A stretch of DNA of 64,000 nucleotides from Pseudoxanthomonas suwonensis (GCA_003240695.1 QFNC01000007.1:41512-105511); one strand, 5' to 3'. Counted from the first letter of the stretch, positions 42,474 through 52,748 are shown. Made by a program: numbers and translations. The notes: generated by a model not told the origin, from the letters alone.

Positions 42474-44231
42474 TCAGCGCAGACGTTGCCGCAGGCCGGA
42501 CACCCGCTGCTGGCTGCGGTGGATGCACGCTGCCAGCACGTCGGGCGTGGCCAGCAGGCACACGCTGCGGCGTGCGCGGGTCAGTGCGGTGTACAGCAAC
42601 TCCCGGCCGAGCACCCGGGCATCGTGCGGCGGCAGCAACACCCACACGTGATCGAATTCCGAGCCCTGCGCCTTGTGCACGGTGCTGGCGTAGGCGCTGT
42701 CGTGCGCCGGCAGTCCCGACAGGCCATGCGCCCGCAGCGCCGGACCATGACCGAACCACGCCTGCAGGCGCCCGTCGGCATCCGGCAGGCAGATGCCGAC
42801 ATCGCCGTTGAACAGGCCGTGGCGCGGGCTGTTTTCGGTGATCTGCAGCAGACGGCCCGGATGGAACGGCGCATGCTGCATTCCGGCCAGGCTGACTTCG
42901 ATGGCGGCATTGCACCCTGCCGCACCGAACGGGCCATGCCTCAGTGCGGTGAGCAATCTGGCCTGCGTTGCCGCGGCCAACGCCTCGGCCGGATCGGTCA
43001 GCGTGCCCAGGCTGCGCCATAGCTGCCAGCAGGGGGCCAGCAGCGGGTGGTCCAGCACGGCGTCGGTGACGGTCGGCAGCCACTGCACGCCGGCCAGTTG
43101 CCCGGATTCCAGCACCTGCAGGGCGGCATCCGCATCGCCGCGGCGCACGGCGTCGGTCAATGGCTGCAGCTGCAGATCATCGGTCTGGCGCCGGTTGCGC
43201 AGCAAATGCACCGCATGCAAGGGCGAAGCCGCATCGGCATCGGCATGCTCGGCGGCATCGGCGGCGACATCGTCCAGCGCCGCCAGCACGTTGCCGGCTT
43301 CCACCGACGGCAACTGGTCGCGATCGCCCAGCAGGATCAACCGCGTGCCGTCGGCCAGCGCGGCGGCCAGCTGTGCCATCAGCGGCAGATCCAGCATCGA
43401 GGCTTCGTCCACCACCACCAGATCGGCCTGCAGCGGCTGTCCGGCATGGTGATGCGGTTGCACGCGACCGGGCGCCATGCCCAGCAGGCGATGCACCGTG
43501 CCGGCACGGGCGGGCAGCTGCGCCAGCCATTCGGCCGCAATGGACGGATGGCGCGACCACTGCAGCGCGGCCTGCTGCAGGCTGTGCAGCATGCGATCGG
43601 CCGCACGGCCGGTGGGGGCCGCCAGGGCGATACGCGGCGCGGGTCGGCCGTGCAACAGCCGTTGCGCGATGTGCAGCAGCAGGATGCGGGCGATGGTGGT
43701 GGTCTTGCCGGTGCCGGGACCGCCGGTGATCAGCAAGACGGGATGCCGCAAGGCGGCCTGCGCCGCCTGCCATTGCCGGTCCTGCGGGTCGCCATCGGCA
43801 AACAGGGTGCCGATGATGGACGCAAGACGGTCGTCGGCACGTGACAGGCTGCTTGTGGCGCTCAAGCGGCGCAGATGGCCGGCCAGCCCGACTTCCGCCT
43901 CGCGATAGCGGCGCAGATACAGCAGTCCGAATTCGGCCACCAGCGGCAGCTGCGGATCGCCGGGCACGCGCGGATCGTCAGGCCAGTCGATCCAGGCTGC
44001 CGAGCGCCAGGCCTGCTGCCACTGCGCCGGGTCCGGCCAGGGCGTGATCGAGCCATCGTCCAGCGCGGGGTCGAATGCGGCATGGCCCTGCGCCAGCGCC
44101 TGCGATGCCAGCGCGGCACCCGCCAACGCCAGCGGATGGGCTTGCGGGGTCTGCCGTAGCAGCACCCGCGCGAATGCCGCATCCACCGGGCGCACCCTTC
44201 CGGATGCCAGCAACTGCTGCCAGGCGGTCAT
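42474..44231 (-). CDS. recD: RecBCD exonuclease V, alpha subunit RecD
   Basis: A 585-residue SF1B helicase. Walker A LLITGGPGTGKTTTIARIL, motif II VVVDEASMLDLPL, motif III LILLGDRDQLPSVEAGNVL, motif V/VI STVHKAQGSEFDHV and LLYTALTRARRSVCLLA. It is the fast 5'-3' motor of the RecBCD complex that processes double-strand ends. ATG 44231 overlaps the recB stop as ATGA; an upstream fused frame is only the recB shadow. It is the last gene of the recCBD operon; site E follows its stop by 35 bases. Confidence 0.95.
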   Translation of the reverse strand: MTAWQQLLASGRVRPVDAAFARVLLRQTPQAHPLALAGAALASQALAQGHAAFDPALDDGSITPWPDPAQWQQAWRSAAWIDWPDDPRVPGDPQLPLVAEFGLLYLRRYREAEVGLAGHLRRLSATSSLSRADDRLASIIGTLFADGDPQDRQWQAAQAALRHPVLLITGGPGTGKTTTIARILLLHIAQRLLHGRPAPRIALAAPTGRAADRMLHSLQQAALQWSRHPSIAAEWLAQLPARAGTVHRLLGMAPGRVQPHHHAGQPLQADLVVVDEASMLDLPLMAQLAAALADGTRLILLGDRDQLPSVEAGNVLAALDDVAADAAEHADADAASPLHAVHLLRNRRQTDDLQLQPLTDAVRRGDADAALQVLESGQLAGVQWLPTVTDAVLDHPLLAPCWQLWRSLGTLTDPAEALAAATQARLLTALRHGPFGAAGCNAAIEVSLAGMQHAPFHPGRLLQITENSPRHGLFNGDVGICLPDADGRLQAWFGHGPALRAHGLSGLPAHDSAYASTVHKAQGSEFDHVWVLLPPHDARVLGRELLYTALTRARRSVCLLATPDVLAACIHRSQQRVSGLRQRLR

Positions 44232-47200
44232 GCGGACGACTCCGCGGCCGTGCCGAGCAACGCATCCGCCGCCAGGATCAGGTCCGGGGTCAGCGCCGGG
44301 CAGGCGATGCCGGCCAGCGGCTCCTGCAACGACAGGCCGCGGCAGAACAGATAGCGTGCGCCGCCGAAATGCCGCTGCAGGACGTAATCGCCGCGGCGCT
44401 GTCGCTGCCAACGGTGCAGCGCCACCGCATACAGCACCGCCTGCAGGCCGTAATCGGCGGCGTCCATGGCGCGGGCCAAGGCATCGGGGCGATAGTCCGG
44501 CAGGCGGTTGCTCTTGTAGTCCAGCAGATACAGTCGCTCGCAGTGGCGATAGACCAGATCGATCTTGCCGGTCATCACCCCCTGCAGGATCGGTTCGATG
44601 CCCAGTCGGCTGCGCTGCTGCAGCCAGCCGGCCTGCTGCAGCAGGGCCAGCAGGCGGTCGCTGGCGGCATCGTGCAGGGTGTAGTGGAATTCCAGCTCGG
44701 CGATGCGGTCCATCGCCGGCACATCGCACAGGCGCATGCCTTCCGGCAGCGGTGCCTGCAACGTGCGCGCGACCAGATCGGCCAGCAGCGGCACGCCGGT
44801 GGCAAGATCGGCTTCGCCGTACCCGTTGGCCTGCAGCGCGGTCTGCAACAGGGCGACCTGCTCCGGCGGCAGCCGTTCGCCGTCCGCATCGGCCCAGGCG
44901 GCGAAATCCGCATGTTCCAGCGCGGCATGCAGGGCATTGCCGAAGCGGGTGCCGGAAAAACGTGCCGACACGGCGTCGACGGCGGCTGCGCCCTGCACTG
45001 TCGCGGGCTGCCAATCGTCCTCGGCCGGCGCGGGCTCGGGCAGGGCCGTCTCGCCGGCCGACGTCGCCTGATGCAGGCGGCTGAAACTGTGGATGCGCCA
45101 GTCGTGCCGCAGCACCCGCCGTGGCTGCCGCGCCGGCGGCACGCGGCCAGGCGCAGCGGCTGCCAAGCGCGCGGATGGATGCCCGGGCAGGCCGCTGTGC
45201 CACACCACCTGCTCGCCGAGCGCCTCGCGCACGGCGGCATCGGGTTGCGCGCCCCCCAGCAGCCGGCCCAGCGCGCTGTCGCGATGGCCGCACAGCGGAC
45301 CGCTGCACAGCCACAGGCCGTGGCTTGCGCGGGTCAGGCCCACGTACAGCAGGCGCATGGCCTCCTCGCGCTCCTCCTGCTGCTGGCGCTGCACGGCGCC
45401 GTCCCATTCGGGCGAAGCGGCATCGACATGCATGCTTTTCCACTGCTGCACGCGGGTGCCGTCGCTGGCGCCGTACAGCACGCGCTCGTCCCGCCTGCCG
45501 GCGCCGCGGCCGATCCCGGCAAACGGCACGAACACCAGCGGGAATTCCAGTCCCTTGCTCGCATGCACGGTCAGGATGCGCACGCGCCCGGCATCCGATT
45601 CCAACCTGGGTTGCTGATCGGGATCGTGCGGATCGGCTGTGGCGATGGCGCGCTGCAGCCAGGCGATCTGTCCGGACAGGCTGGGGCGCCGGCGCGCCGC
45701 CTGCTGCAGCCACTCGCCCAGCTGCAGCCAGTGGGCCAGGCGTCGCTCTCCATCGATCTGCTGCAACTGCGGGCGTGCCTGCTGCGCAGCCAGCTGCGTC
45801 AGCAGTGCCTGCGGGCCATGCTGCTGCCACAGCCTCAGCCAGTCCTCGGCACGCTGCTGCCAGTCCTGCAGCGCGAGGCTGCCATCGTCCAGTGCCGCGA
45901 TGGCCGGCGCATCCAGTCCGAACAATGGCGTGGCCAGCAGCGCACGCAAGCGGCCGGCATCGGCCGGATGCTGCAGGGCCAGCAGCAGGGTCAGCACGTC
46001 CTGCGCAGCGGCTTCGGCAAACAGGCTGCTGCGGGCACTGGCCACGCTGGCCACGCCGCGCGCCGACAGGGCCTGGCGCACGGCCATCGCCTGCGCGTGG
46101 TCGCGCACCAGCACCGCGCAGTCGTGCGGGGCGACGGGGCGGTGGCCGTGACCATGGATGCGCAGCTGCAGGCGGCCGTCGCGGGCCTGCTGCAGGGTGT
46201 GCACGACCGCATCGGCGCAGGCCATCGCCGCCAGTGCGCGGCTGTCGTCGGCGGACCAATCGCGCTGCTTGCCGTCGGCATCGTCCGGCGCCGGCAGGCA
46301 GTGCCAGTGCAACGCGGCAGCCGGCTGGCCATCGCGCAGCCAATCGGTGTCGTGGCGATGGCCGCCCGGCTGCACCGGCTGGAAGACGATGCCCGGCCCC
46401 ATGTCGGCGTCGGCGGCGTGCCGGAACAGGCTGTCGATGGCCTGCAGCAGCACCGGCCGCGACCGGAAATTGCGATCGAGCACGTGCACCGCATCGGCCT
46501 GCGCACGCGCCGTCAGCCAGGTGTGCACGTCGCCGCCGCGGAACCGGTAGATGGCCTGCTTGGCATCGCCCACCAGCACCAGTCCGCCGGTACCGAACAG
46601 TGCGTGCACGATGGCCCACTGGCGGGCGTCGGTGTCCTGGAATTCGTCCACGAAGGCCAGCGCGTGCTGCCGCCGCACCGCCTGTACCAGCGCCGGTCCG
46701 TGCTGCGGGTCGGTGACGGCGGCATGCGCATGGGCGATGAGGTCATCGAAGTCCATGCGGTTGAATCGCTGCTTGAAGGCCTGATCCAGCGCGATGGCCG
46801 CCTGTCGCAGCGCATGCAGCTGCTGCAGCTCGCGCGCGGCCTGCCACGCCTGCAGCCGGGCCTGGGCCTGCAGCCAGTCGTCCAGCGCCGTGAACAGCGG
46901 CGATGCCAGTTCGAACCCGGCCCGTCTGGCCACTGCGCTGCGACCAGCCGCCAGCACGGCGGGCACGTATTTCCCTGCCTTGGGATGCGCTGTCTGCGCT
47001 GCTGCAGTGCCGGGCTGCTGCAGCCAGTCCCACACGCCCTCCACGTGCTCGGCCTTGTACTGGGTGTTGTTCAGTTGCTTGGCCGCGATCGCCTGCAGCA
47101 AAGCCGTGCGCGTGGCCGCGCCGTGCTGCCGGAATGCCTGCTGCAGGGCCTCCCAGGCCTGTTGCACCACGTCGCATGGATCGGCCGGCAGCTGCGCCGG

Positions 47201-47833
47201 CGGCAGCGGCCGCAGTGGTTCCGGTGCCAGCAACGCCGGGATCGCTGCGGCCAGGCCGCCACGGCCCTCCACGCTGCCGAAGCGACGCTGCAGGAACGCC
47301 ACCGCATCGGCATCGCCGGCCCATTGCCGCCACAGCGCCGTGGCAAGCTGCAGACGCTGGCGGGCCGACGGCGGCTCCAGCACGGCCGCGTGCAGCGGCA
47401 GGCCGGCGTGCAGGGCATGATCGCGCAGCAACCGCTGGCAGAAACCGTGGATGGTGGAGATGGCCGCCTGATCCAGTTCGTGCAGTGCGCGCAGCAGCCG
47501 CTGCTGCAGCAGTGCCTGCGATTCCTGCTGCCGGGCCTGCCGCAGCCACTGGCGCAGCAGCGCGGTGTCGGAGGAATCGTCGCATGCAACCGCGGCGTCG
47601 TCATCCTGCTGCGCCAGGGCCGCGGCCTGCTGCAGCCACTGGCGCACGCGCAGGCGCAATTCCTGCGTGGCCGCCTCGGTGAAGGTGATCAGCAGGATCT
47701 GCGGCACCCGCAGCCGCCGCGTGATCAGCGCGCGCAGGAACAAGGCCGCCAGCGTCCAGGTCTTGCCGGTGCCGGCGCTGGCCTCCAGCAGGGCGATGCC
47801 GTCCAGGTCGATGGCGTCCACCGGCGTGCTCAT
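44228..47833 (-). CDS. recB: RecBCD exonuclease V, beta subunit RecB
   Basis: A 1201-residue UvrD-type helicase-nuclease. Walker A LLEASAGTGKTWTLAALFL near the N-terminus, motif II ALAFVDEFQDTDARQW, motif III LVLVGDAKQAIYRFRGGD, motif V ILTVHASKGLEFPLVF, and a C-terminal nuclease domain with LYLLDYKSNRLPDY (the DYK of the PD-DExK site). It unwinds and degrades DNA ends until Chi, then loads RecA. ATG 47833 overlaps the recC stop as ATGA. Confidence 0.96.
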   Translation of the reverse strand: MSTPVDAIDLDGIALLEASAGTGKTWTLAALFLRALITRRLRVPQILLITFTEAATQELRLRVRQWLQQAAALAQQDDDAAVACDDSSDTALLRQWLRQARQQESQALLQQRLLRALHELDQAAISTIHGFCQRLLRDHALHAGLPLHAAVLEPPSARQRLQLATALWRQWAGDADAVAFLQRRFGSVEGRGGLAAAIPALLAPEPLRPLPPAQLPADPCDVVQQAWEALQQAFRQHGAATRTALLQAIAAKQLNNTQYKAEHVEGVWDWLQQPGTAAAQTAHPKAGKYVPAVLAAGRSAVARRAGFELASPLFTALDDWLQAQARLQAWQAARELQQLHALRQAAIALDQAFKQRFNRMDFDDLIAHAHAAVTDPQHGPALVQAVRRQHALAFVDEFQDTDARQWAIVHALFGTGGLVLVGDAKQAIYRFRGGDVHTWLTARAQADAVHVLDRNFRSRPVLLQAIDSLFRHAADADMGPGIVFQPVQPGGHRHDTDWLRDGQPAAALHWHCLPAPDDADGKQRDWSADDSRALAAMACADAVVHTLQQARDGRLQLRIHGHGHRPVAPHDCAVLVRDHAQAMAVRQALSARGVASVASARSSLFAEAAAQDVLTLLLALQHPADAGRLRALLATPLFGLDAPAIAALDDGSLALQDWQQRAEDWLRLWQQHGPQALLTQLAAQQARPQLQQIDGERRLAHWLQLGEWLQQAARRRPSLSGQIAWLQRAIATADPHDPDQQPRLESDAGRVRILTVHASKGLEFPLVFVPFAGIGRGAGRRDERVLYGASDGTRVQQWKSMHVDAASPEWDGAVQRQQQEEREEAMRLLYVGLTRASHGLWLCSGPLCGHRDSALGRLLGGAQPDAAVREALGEQVVWHSGLPGHPSARLAAAAPGRVPPARQPRRVLRHDWRIHSFSRLHQATSAGETALPEPAPAEDDWQPATVQGAAAVDAVSARFSGTRFGNALHAALEHADFAAWADADGERLPPEQVALLQTALQANGYGEADLATGVPLLADLVARTLQAPLPEGMRLCDVPAMDRIAELEFHYTLHDAASDRLLALLQQAGWLQQRSRLGIEPILQGVMTGKIDLVYRHCERLYLLDYKSNRLPDYRPDALARAMDAADYGLQAVLYAVALHRWQRQRRGDYVLQRHFGGARYLFCRGLSLQEPLAGIACPALTPDLILAADALLGTAAESSA

Positions 47834-50800
47834 GCCCACCACTCCGCAGCGATCGGCCGGAACTGCAGCACCGCGTCGAAGATCGCCTGAGCCAGTCCGG
47901 CAAAGCGCTGCTGCTGGACGGCATCGCCATCGACGAACGGATCGCGTCCGCGCAATGCCAGTGCGGTGGCGGCATCGGCTTCGCCATGGCCATGCGCGCT
48001 GCCCAGCCAGCGGCTGCGCGCCTGCTGCAGGCCGCGCTGCGCATCGCCGGCGCAGAGCCATGCATATCCGGCATCGGGCAGGAACGGCAACGGCTCGCGC
48101 AGAGCCGCCTCGTGCAGACGCATCAGGCTGCGCAGCACGGCGCGCGCCTGCCGGGCATCCGGCAGGGCGAGCGGCAGCAGCTGCGGCGGCTGTCCCGGCG
48201 CGGGCACGGCCAGTCGCCACACCGGCAGTTCCAGTGCGGCGGCGGCCAAGGCCTCCAGGCCGTGGCGCAGGTGGTGGCGACCGTCCAGGCCGTTGTCGCG
48301 CAGCACCGCCTGCAGCAATCCGTGCGCATGCAGCGGCTGCAAGGTCAGCTGCAGCCGTGCATCGTCCCAATCCAGTTCGCCGCCGATGCTGCACGGCGCA
48401 TCGTCCCAGCCGGCCTGCACGGCCAGTTCGGCGAACGGTGCCAGCCGTGCCAGCAACAGCTGCAGCCCCGCGCGCCCGTCCTCTCCCGGCGGCAGCAACG
48501 CCTGCGCCAGCAACCGCTGCCGCAGCGGCTCGAGCTGCGGCGGTCGCCCTGCCTGCAACCATGACTGCAACACCGCCTGGCGCAGCTGCCAATCGCGCAG
48601 GCCATGCGCCTGACCCAATGGCTCGCTGTCGGCCAATGCCGTGGCCGCTTCGGCCAGGTGCAGACCCAGTCCGTACCGCAGGAACGCCTGCTGCGGCTGG
48701 CGCAGCGTGCGCTGCAGCACCTGCAGGGTCAGCGGCGTCGGCAGGGTTGCAGGCGGCGCCGGCAGCGGGCCGTGTGGCACGAACGGCGCAGACCGGCGTG
48801 ATGTCGCTTCTGCATGCACGCTGTCCTGCCAGCGCGCATCGCCGCTGAACCGGCGCGGGTCGGCATCCGCTTCATCCGGCCATGCCGCACCGAAGGCCTG
48901 CGGCGAATAGGGCTGCAGCGCATGCCGCACCACGAGTGCCCCGGCCGCCGCCGGATCGACGTGGTAACGCCCCGCCACCTGCAGCAACTCGGACACCAGC
49001 GGCGACGGTTCGCAGGCCGTGCCATCGCGCGGATCCTGCCCGATCCAGCTCATATAGAAGGTGTGTCCGGCCGATACCAGCAACTGCAGCATCAGGAACC
49101 GGTCGGCATCGCGGCGCGAGGGGTCGCCCACCCGGCGCTGCGGCGTGTCCAGCTGCTGGGCGATGCGGTTCAGCGGGTCGTGGCCGTCCTGTCCCGGAAA
49201 GGCGCCGGCATCCAGCCCCAGCAGGCAGATCACCCGGAACGGGATCAGCCGCATCGGCACCATCCGCCCGAAGCTGACCGCCCCGGCCAGCAGCGGCGCC
49301 TGCGCATCGCCCTGCTGCAGCTCGTCCAGCAGCTGCTGGCGGATCAGCGCGAAGGCCACCGGCGTGGCGAATCCGGCCTGCTCGGCGCTGGCGCCGATCG
49401 CCGCCACCCGGCGCCGCAGCTGCTGCAACCACTGCCGATCCGCCGCGGTGTGCGGTTCCTCGCCGAAGGCCGCCGTCAACAGCGCATCCAGTCGCTGCGA
49501 CCACTGCTGCGGCGTGGCCTGTCCGTGCAGCGCAGCCGCCTGCCGCAGCACATCCAGCAGCCGCAGCAAACCATCCAGCTGCGCGGTGGCCTGCCCGTCC
49601 AGCAGCGGCAACGCCGCCACGTCGCCGATCTGCGCCGGCGCACCGCTGGCATGCCCCAGCAGCAGCCGTTCGATGGCGAACTGCAGGCTGTAGGCGATGC
49701 CATCGCCGCCGTGGGCCGCGCGATCGTCCGCATCCAGCCCCCAGCGCGCACCGGCCGCGTCCAGCCAGTCCTGCAGGCGCTCGGCGCTGGCCGCATCGAT
49801 GCCCATCTGCGCGGCCAGCGCCGGCACCGCCAGCAGGTCGATCAATCCCGGCAAGGTGATCGGCTCCTCCGCCAGCCACAGCAGCCGCACGAAGGCCTCC
49901 ACCAGGGGCGATGCCGCCAGCGCCCCGGCATCGGCCACGCTGAAGGGAATCGCCCGCGCGGTGCCCAGCGCCGACCCGAACACCGCCTGGATGTGCGGCA
50001 GGTAGCGGTCGATGTCCGGCGCCAACACGGCGATGTCGCGCAGTTGCAGCGGTGCCGCACCATCGACCGGATCGGCATCCAGCAGCGCGCGCAGTTGATC
50101 GTGCAGCACCTGCACCTCGCGCAGCGGCGTGTGGCAGGCGTGGAACTGCAGGCTGGCATCGTCCCGCCGTAGGGCCGGCCGTGGCCAGTCCGGCGGACTG
50201 CCGGCATGGCCGGGGGCCAGGTTGTCCAGAATGTCCAGCTGCAGCTGGCGCAGCAGACTGCGGCCGGTCGCCGGCAGCGCATCGCCATGGTCGAAGGCGT
50301 CGATGGACACCTCCTCGGCGCGGCTCAGCTCGCCGGAACCCATCACCGCGATCACGTCGCGTCCGGCCTGTCCCCACGACGCCAGCAACGGATTCGGCGG
50401 CGCATCGGCATGGCCTCCCACGAAATCGTGGTCGTGGGCCGGGTGATAGCGGTCGGCCCAGCGCTGCAGATCGCCCCAGAAGCGCCGGCTGGGCGTGTGC
50501 AGATACACGTGCTGCTCGCCGGCACGGGCCTGGCTCACGATCACCTGCAGCACGTCCGGCGACACGTTCTGGCAGGCGAACACGCTCAGCCGCGGCGGCA
50601 GGCCCTGCGGAACCCCGTCGGCGACGCCGGAAAACCGCTGCAGATACTGGCCGATGCGCCGCGCCCGGTGCGCCTTGCCGCGTGCCACCGCCCGCCACAG
50701 CTGCGCCTGCGGATCGTCCGGCGCCTGCCCCGCCTCCCACTGCAGCAGCAGACCGTGCCGCCACGCCTGGTAGGTCTCGAAGGTGTCCGCCAGCGCGCAG

Positions 50801-51195
50801 GCCAGCGACCACGCCCGACGGCCATCGTCCTCCTGCGCGGCCGGCGTCTGCAGCAGCGTCGCATAGGCCGGCGGCGGCGCATCGTGCAACCGCTGCAGCA
50901 ACTGCCAGCGCAGCACCTCCGGACGCAGCCGCTCGGCGACCGGCGCCGGCCCCAGGTTGGCATCCAGCGCCTGCTCCACGAACTCGCCGGGGGTGAGAAA
51001 GCGCAGATTGGCGCAGATGCCGCCGTGCTGGGCGAGCGTCTGCTGCAGCCAGCGCTGCATGCCCCGTTGCGGCACCAGCACCACTTCCGGTTGCAGCCAA
51101 TCGCCCACCGGCGTGCGCAGCTGGTGCGCCAGCACCCCGGCCAGCACCTCCAGCGCGTTGGAATGGATCAGACGGAATGGCGAGACGGACGGCAT
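47830..51195 (-). CDS. recC: RecBCD exonuclease V, gamma subunit RecC
   Basis: A 1121-residue protein starting MPSVSPFRLIHSNALEVLA, with EVVLVPQRGMQRWLQQTLA (degenerate helicase motif I), later RVICLLGLDAGAFPGQDGHD and the C-terminal inactive nuclease-like part. RecC recognises Chi and scaffolds RecB and RecD. Gene order recC-recB-recD without the ptrA gene seen in E. coli. ATG 51195 is the family start; a longer frame upstream is unlike the family and overlaps the 21-bp repeat flank. Confidence 0.95.
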   Translation of the reverse strand: MPSVSPFRLIHSNALEVLAGVLAHQLRTPVGDWLQPEVVLVPQRGMQRWLQQTLAQHGGICANLRFLTPGEFVEQALDANLGPAPVAERLRPEVLRWQLLQRLHDAPPPAYATLLQTPAAQEDDGRRAWSLACALADTFETYQAWRHGLLLQWEAGQAPDDPQAQLWRAVARGKAHRARRIGQYLQRFSGVADGVPQGLPPRLSVFACQNVSPDVLQVIVSQARAGEQHVYLHTPSRRFWGDLQRWADRYHPAHDHDFVGGHADAPPNPLLASWGQAGRDVIAVMGSGELSRAEEVSIDAFDHGDALPATGRSLLRQLQLDILDNLAPGHAGSPPDWPRPALRRDDASLQFHACHTPLREVQVLHDQLRALLDADPVDGAAPLQLRDIAVLAPDIDRYLPHIQAVFGSALGTARAIPFSVADAGALAASPLVEAFVRLLWLAEEPITLPGLIDLLAVPALAAQMGIDAASAERLQDWLDAAGARWGLDADDRAAHGGDGIAYSLQFAIERLLLGHASGAPAQIGDVAALPLLDGQATAQLDGLLRLLDVLRQAAALHGQATPQQWSQRLDALLTAAFGEEPHTAADRQWLQQLRRRVAAIGASAEQAGFATPVAFALIRQQLLDELQQGDAQAPLLAGAVSFGRMVPMRLIPFRVICLLGLDAGAFPGQDGHDPLNRIAQQLDTPQRRVGDPSRRDADRFLMLQLLVSAGHTFYMSWIGQDPRDGTACEPSPLVSELLQVAGRYHVDPAAAGALVVRHALQPYSPQAFGAAWPDEADADPRRFSGDARWQDSVHAEATSRRSAPFVPHGPLPAPPATLPTPLTLQVLQRTLRQPQQAFLRYGLGLHLAEAATALADSEPLGQAHGLRDWQLRQAVLQSWLQAGRPPQLEPLRQRLLAQALLPPGEDGRAGLQLLLARLAPFAELAVQAGWDDAPCSIGGELDWDDARLQLTLQPLHAHGLLQAVLRDNGLDGRHHLRHGLEALAAAALELPVWRLAVPAPGQPPQLLPLALPDARQARAVLRSLMRLHEAALREPLPFLPDAGYAWLCAGDAQRGLQQARSRWLGSAHGHGEADAATALALRGRDPFVDGDAVQQQRFAGLAQAIFDAVLQFRPIAAEWWA

Positions 51196-51455
51196 GCCGC
51201 CAGTGTCGCCGATGCCGGTCGCGGCGGGTGAGACGGCGGCATGTGGCGTGGCGGTGGCGTTCGCGACACCTGCGGTGGCCTGGCGGGCGGTCCGCATGGC
51301 ACCGCACGAGACGTGGATGACGATTTTTTTCGCCAGCGGCGCCCTTGGTAGCCCATGCATTGCACCACCTGAACGTGACCGGCGCCCTGATACGGGTATC
51401 CCCCCGCCACACCGGGCTCACGGCAGCCGCACTGCCGGCCTCTCCGGTGGTTGTG

Positions 51456-51833
51456 TGCGGCCTGTCACGCTATTTCGGCGGAACGTCGCACTTGCAGTGC
51501 GGAGCGCGGCACTTTTTCGGCGAAGCGCCACCCTTTTGCAGCGGCATGCCGCCCTTTTCCAGCGGCGCACCGCGCTTCATCGCCGAAGCGCCGCACGTTG
51601 CGTGCGGAACGCCGTGCATTTTTGGCGAAGCGTCGCGCCGCGAGTGCCACGCGCCGCACGGATTCGGCGGAACGCCGCATGTTTCGGGCGGAACACCGCG
51701 CTGTCGATGCGGAGCACGGCCTGCTTTTGGTGGAAGGCCGCGGTGTTTCGGCGACACGCCGCGCTCGACGCGCGCAGTGCGTTACCGATTCGGTGCAATG
51801 CCGCACTGGCAGCGCCGAACGCGACACTGTCCA
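51456..51833 (+). repeat. Degenerate 21-bp tandem repeat, about 18 units, upstream of recC
   Basis: The sequence repeats with a strict 21-base period, consensus near GGCGGAACGCCGCNC followed by a more variable TTTC-like hexamer. It lies in 51196-51934, which otherwise holds no convincing gene. All six frames stay open: the plus frame (51345-51938) would give heptapeptides G-[TAE]-[PA]-x-x-x-[FC], for example GGTPHVS and GEAPPFC. Because the start is unsupported and the frame runs into the next gene's signal, I treat it as a repeat, not a CDS. Period, purity and strand alternatives are seen; function is unknown. Confidence 0.8.
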
Positions 51834-51934
51834 GTAAAACAACATGCGTTCGGTGCGGAAAACGGTGCGTTTCCGGTCGAACCCAGGCATCGCATCCCGA
51901 TGTCCGGGTTTCCGGCGCGTGCCATCATCGGCCC

Positions 51935-52636
51935 ATGAAGCGTCTCTTGCCCCTCATCGCCCTGACCGGACTTTTCCTGTGCGGCTGCGCTCGTTCGTCT
52001 GACCAGCCACGCGTTGGTCCCGCTGCCTCGCCAGTCGACACGTCCGCCACCGCCATCAACGCAACACCACCCACGTTCCCCATGCAGACCGAAACCACCC
52101 AGCCCGCCCCCAAACCACCCGATGGCCCCGTGCTGACGCCCGAACAGGTGTGGGACAAGCTGTTCGCGCTGATCGAGAGCCTGCACAGCGAGGCGGACCT
52201 GGACAAGACCCGCATCGAACGGGTGATCGGGTTGCCGCTGGCGAAGCGGCCGCAAAGCAACGTGTCGGAATACATAGCGGGCGATACCACGGCAGGCTGG
52301 CGCTATGCATTCGACCTGCTGACCTACCACGACAAGGACGTCCGCATGGCCGTCAAGATCTGGCTGCCGGACGCCGACGACAACGGCGATTGGCCGACCT
52401 GTACCTACCCGTTGCAGGCCATGCGTGATGCGCTGGAGCAGCGCGGATTCGAGGGGCGGGACATGACCGCGCCCATGGATGGCGGCTTCGAATGGGAATA
52501 TGGTCGCGGACGATTAGGCGTCTACGTGTCGTACTATTCCACCGGCAACCGCTACTATCCCGGCACTGGTCATTTTTGCGTCCAGGACATCGAGATGCTG
52601 TTCGACATTCCTGAAGAGGACTTGCGGCATGACTGA
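51935..52636 (+). CDS. Lipoprotein of unknown function
   Basis: A 233-residue protein with a lipoprotein signal (LIALTGLFLCGCARS; lipobox LCGC). A Pro/Thr-rich linker (about 25-65) precedes a domain of about 165 residues with LTPEQVWDKLFALIESLHS, GWRYAFDLLTYHDKDVR and FEWEYGRGRLGVYVSYYSTG, probably alpha+beta. No family recognised. Start ATG 51935 fits the signal peptide. Its stop overlaps a short ORF at 52629. Small envelope proteins of this kind can be immunity proteins, but no toxin gene is adjacent. Confidence 0.75.
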   Translation: MKRLLPLIALTGLFLCGCARSSDQPRVGPAASPVDTSATAINATPPTFPMQTETTQPAPKPPDGPVLTPEQVWDKLFALIESLHSEADLDKTRIERVIGLPLAKRPQSNVSEYIAGDTTAGWRYAFDLLTYHDKDVRMAVKIWLPDADDNGDWPTCTYPLQAMRDALEQRGFEGRDMTAPMDGGFEWEYGRGRLGVYVSYYSTGNRYYPGTGHFCVQDIEMLFDIPEEDLRHD

Positions 52637-52748
52637 ACCCGACACCCCGTTCAAACGCTTCCAGCTGGGCGGTGCCAGACAGCATCAATTGCAGATGCTG
52701 GCAGAAGCCGTGAAGCACACACCGTTGCCGGGCCAGTTGCTAAGCTGA
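52629..52748 (+). CDS. Short ORF overlapping the lipoprotein gene, possibly a gene remnant
   Basis: A 39-codon ORF starting ATG 52629 within the last 8 bases of the preceding gene and reading MTEPDTPFKRFQLGGARQHQ, ending at TGA 52748. Overlap and absence of stops suggest translational coupling, but it is short and ends abruptly, so it may be the N-terminus of a larger gene that was deleted. No family recognised. Confidence 0.4.
   Translation: MTEPDTPFKRFQLGGARQHQLQMLAEAVKHTPLPGQLLS

Noticed and set aside
44231..46619. recB-recD fused protein
   Set aside because: The long frame is only the out-of-frame recB region read into recD; recD has its own ATG overlapping the recB stop.
42474..51360. 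Long plus-strand open frames opposite recBCD
   Set aside because: They are shadows caused by high GC; no ribosome sites or domain matches, while the minus-strand recC, recB and recD are complete.
51456..51833. CRISPR array in the repeat region
   Set aside because: Units are contiguous with a 21-base period and diverge continuously; there are no constant repeats with unique spacers and no cas genes.
51345..51938. Gly/Cys-rich 197-residue protein across the repeat
   Set aside because: Start has no ribosome site, the frame overlaps the next lipoprotein gene and other frames are equally open; treated as repeat.
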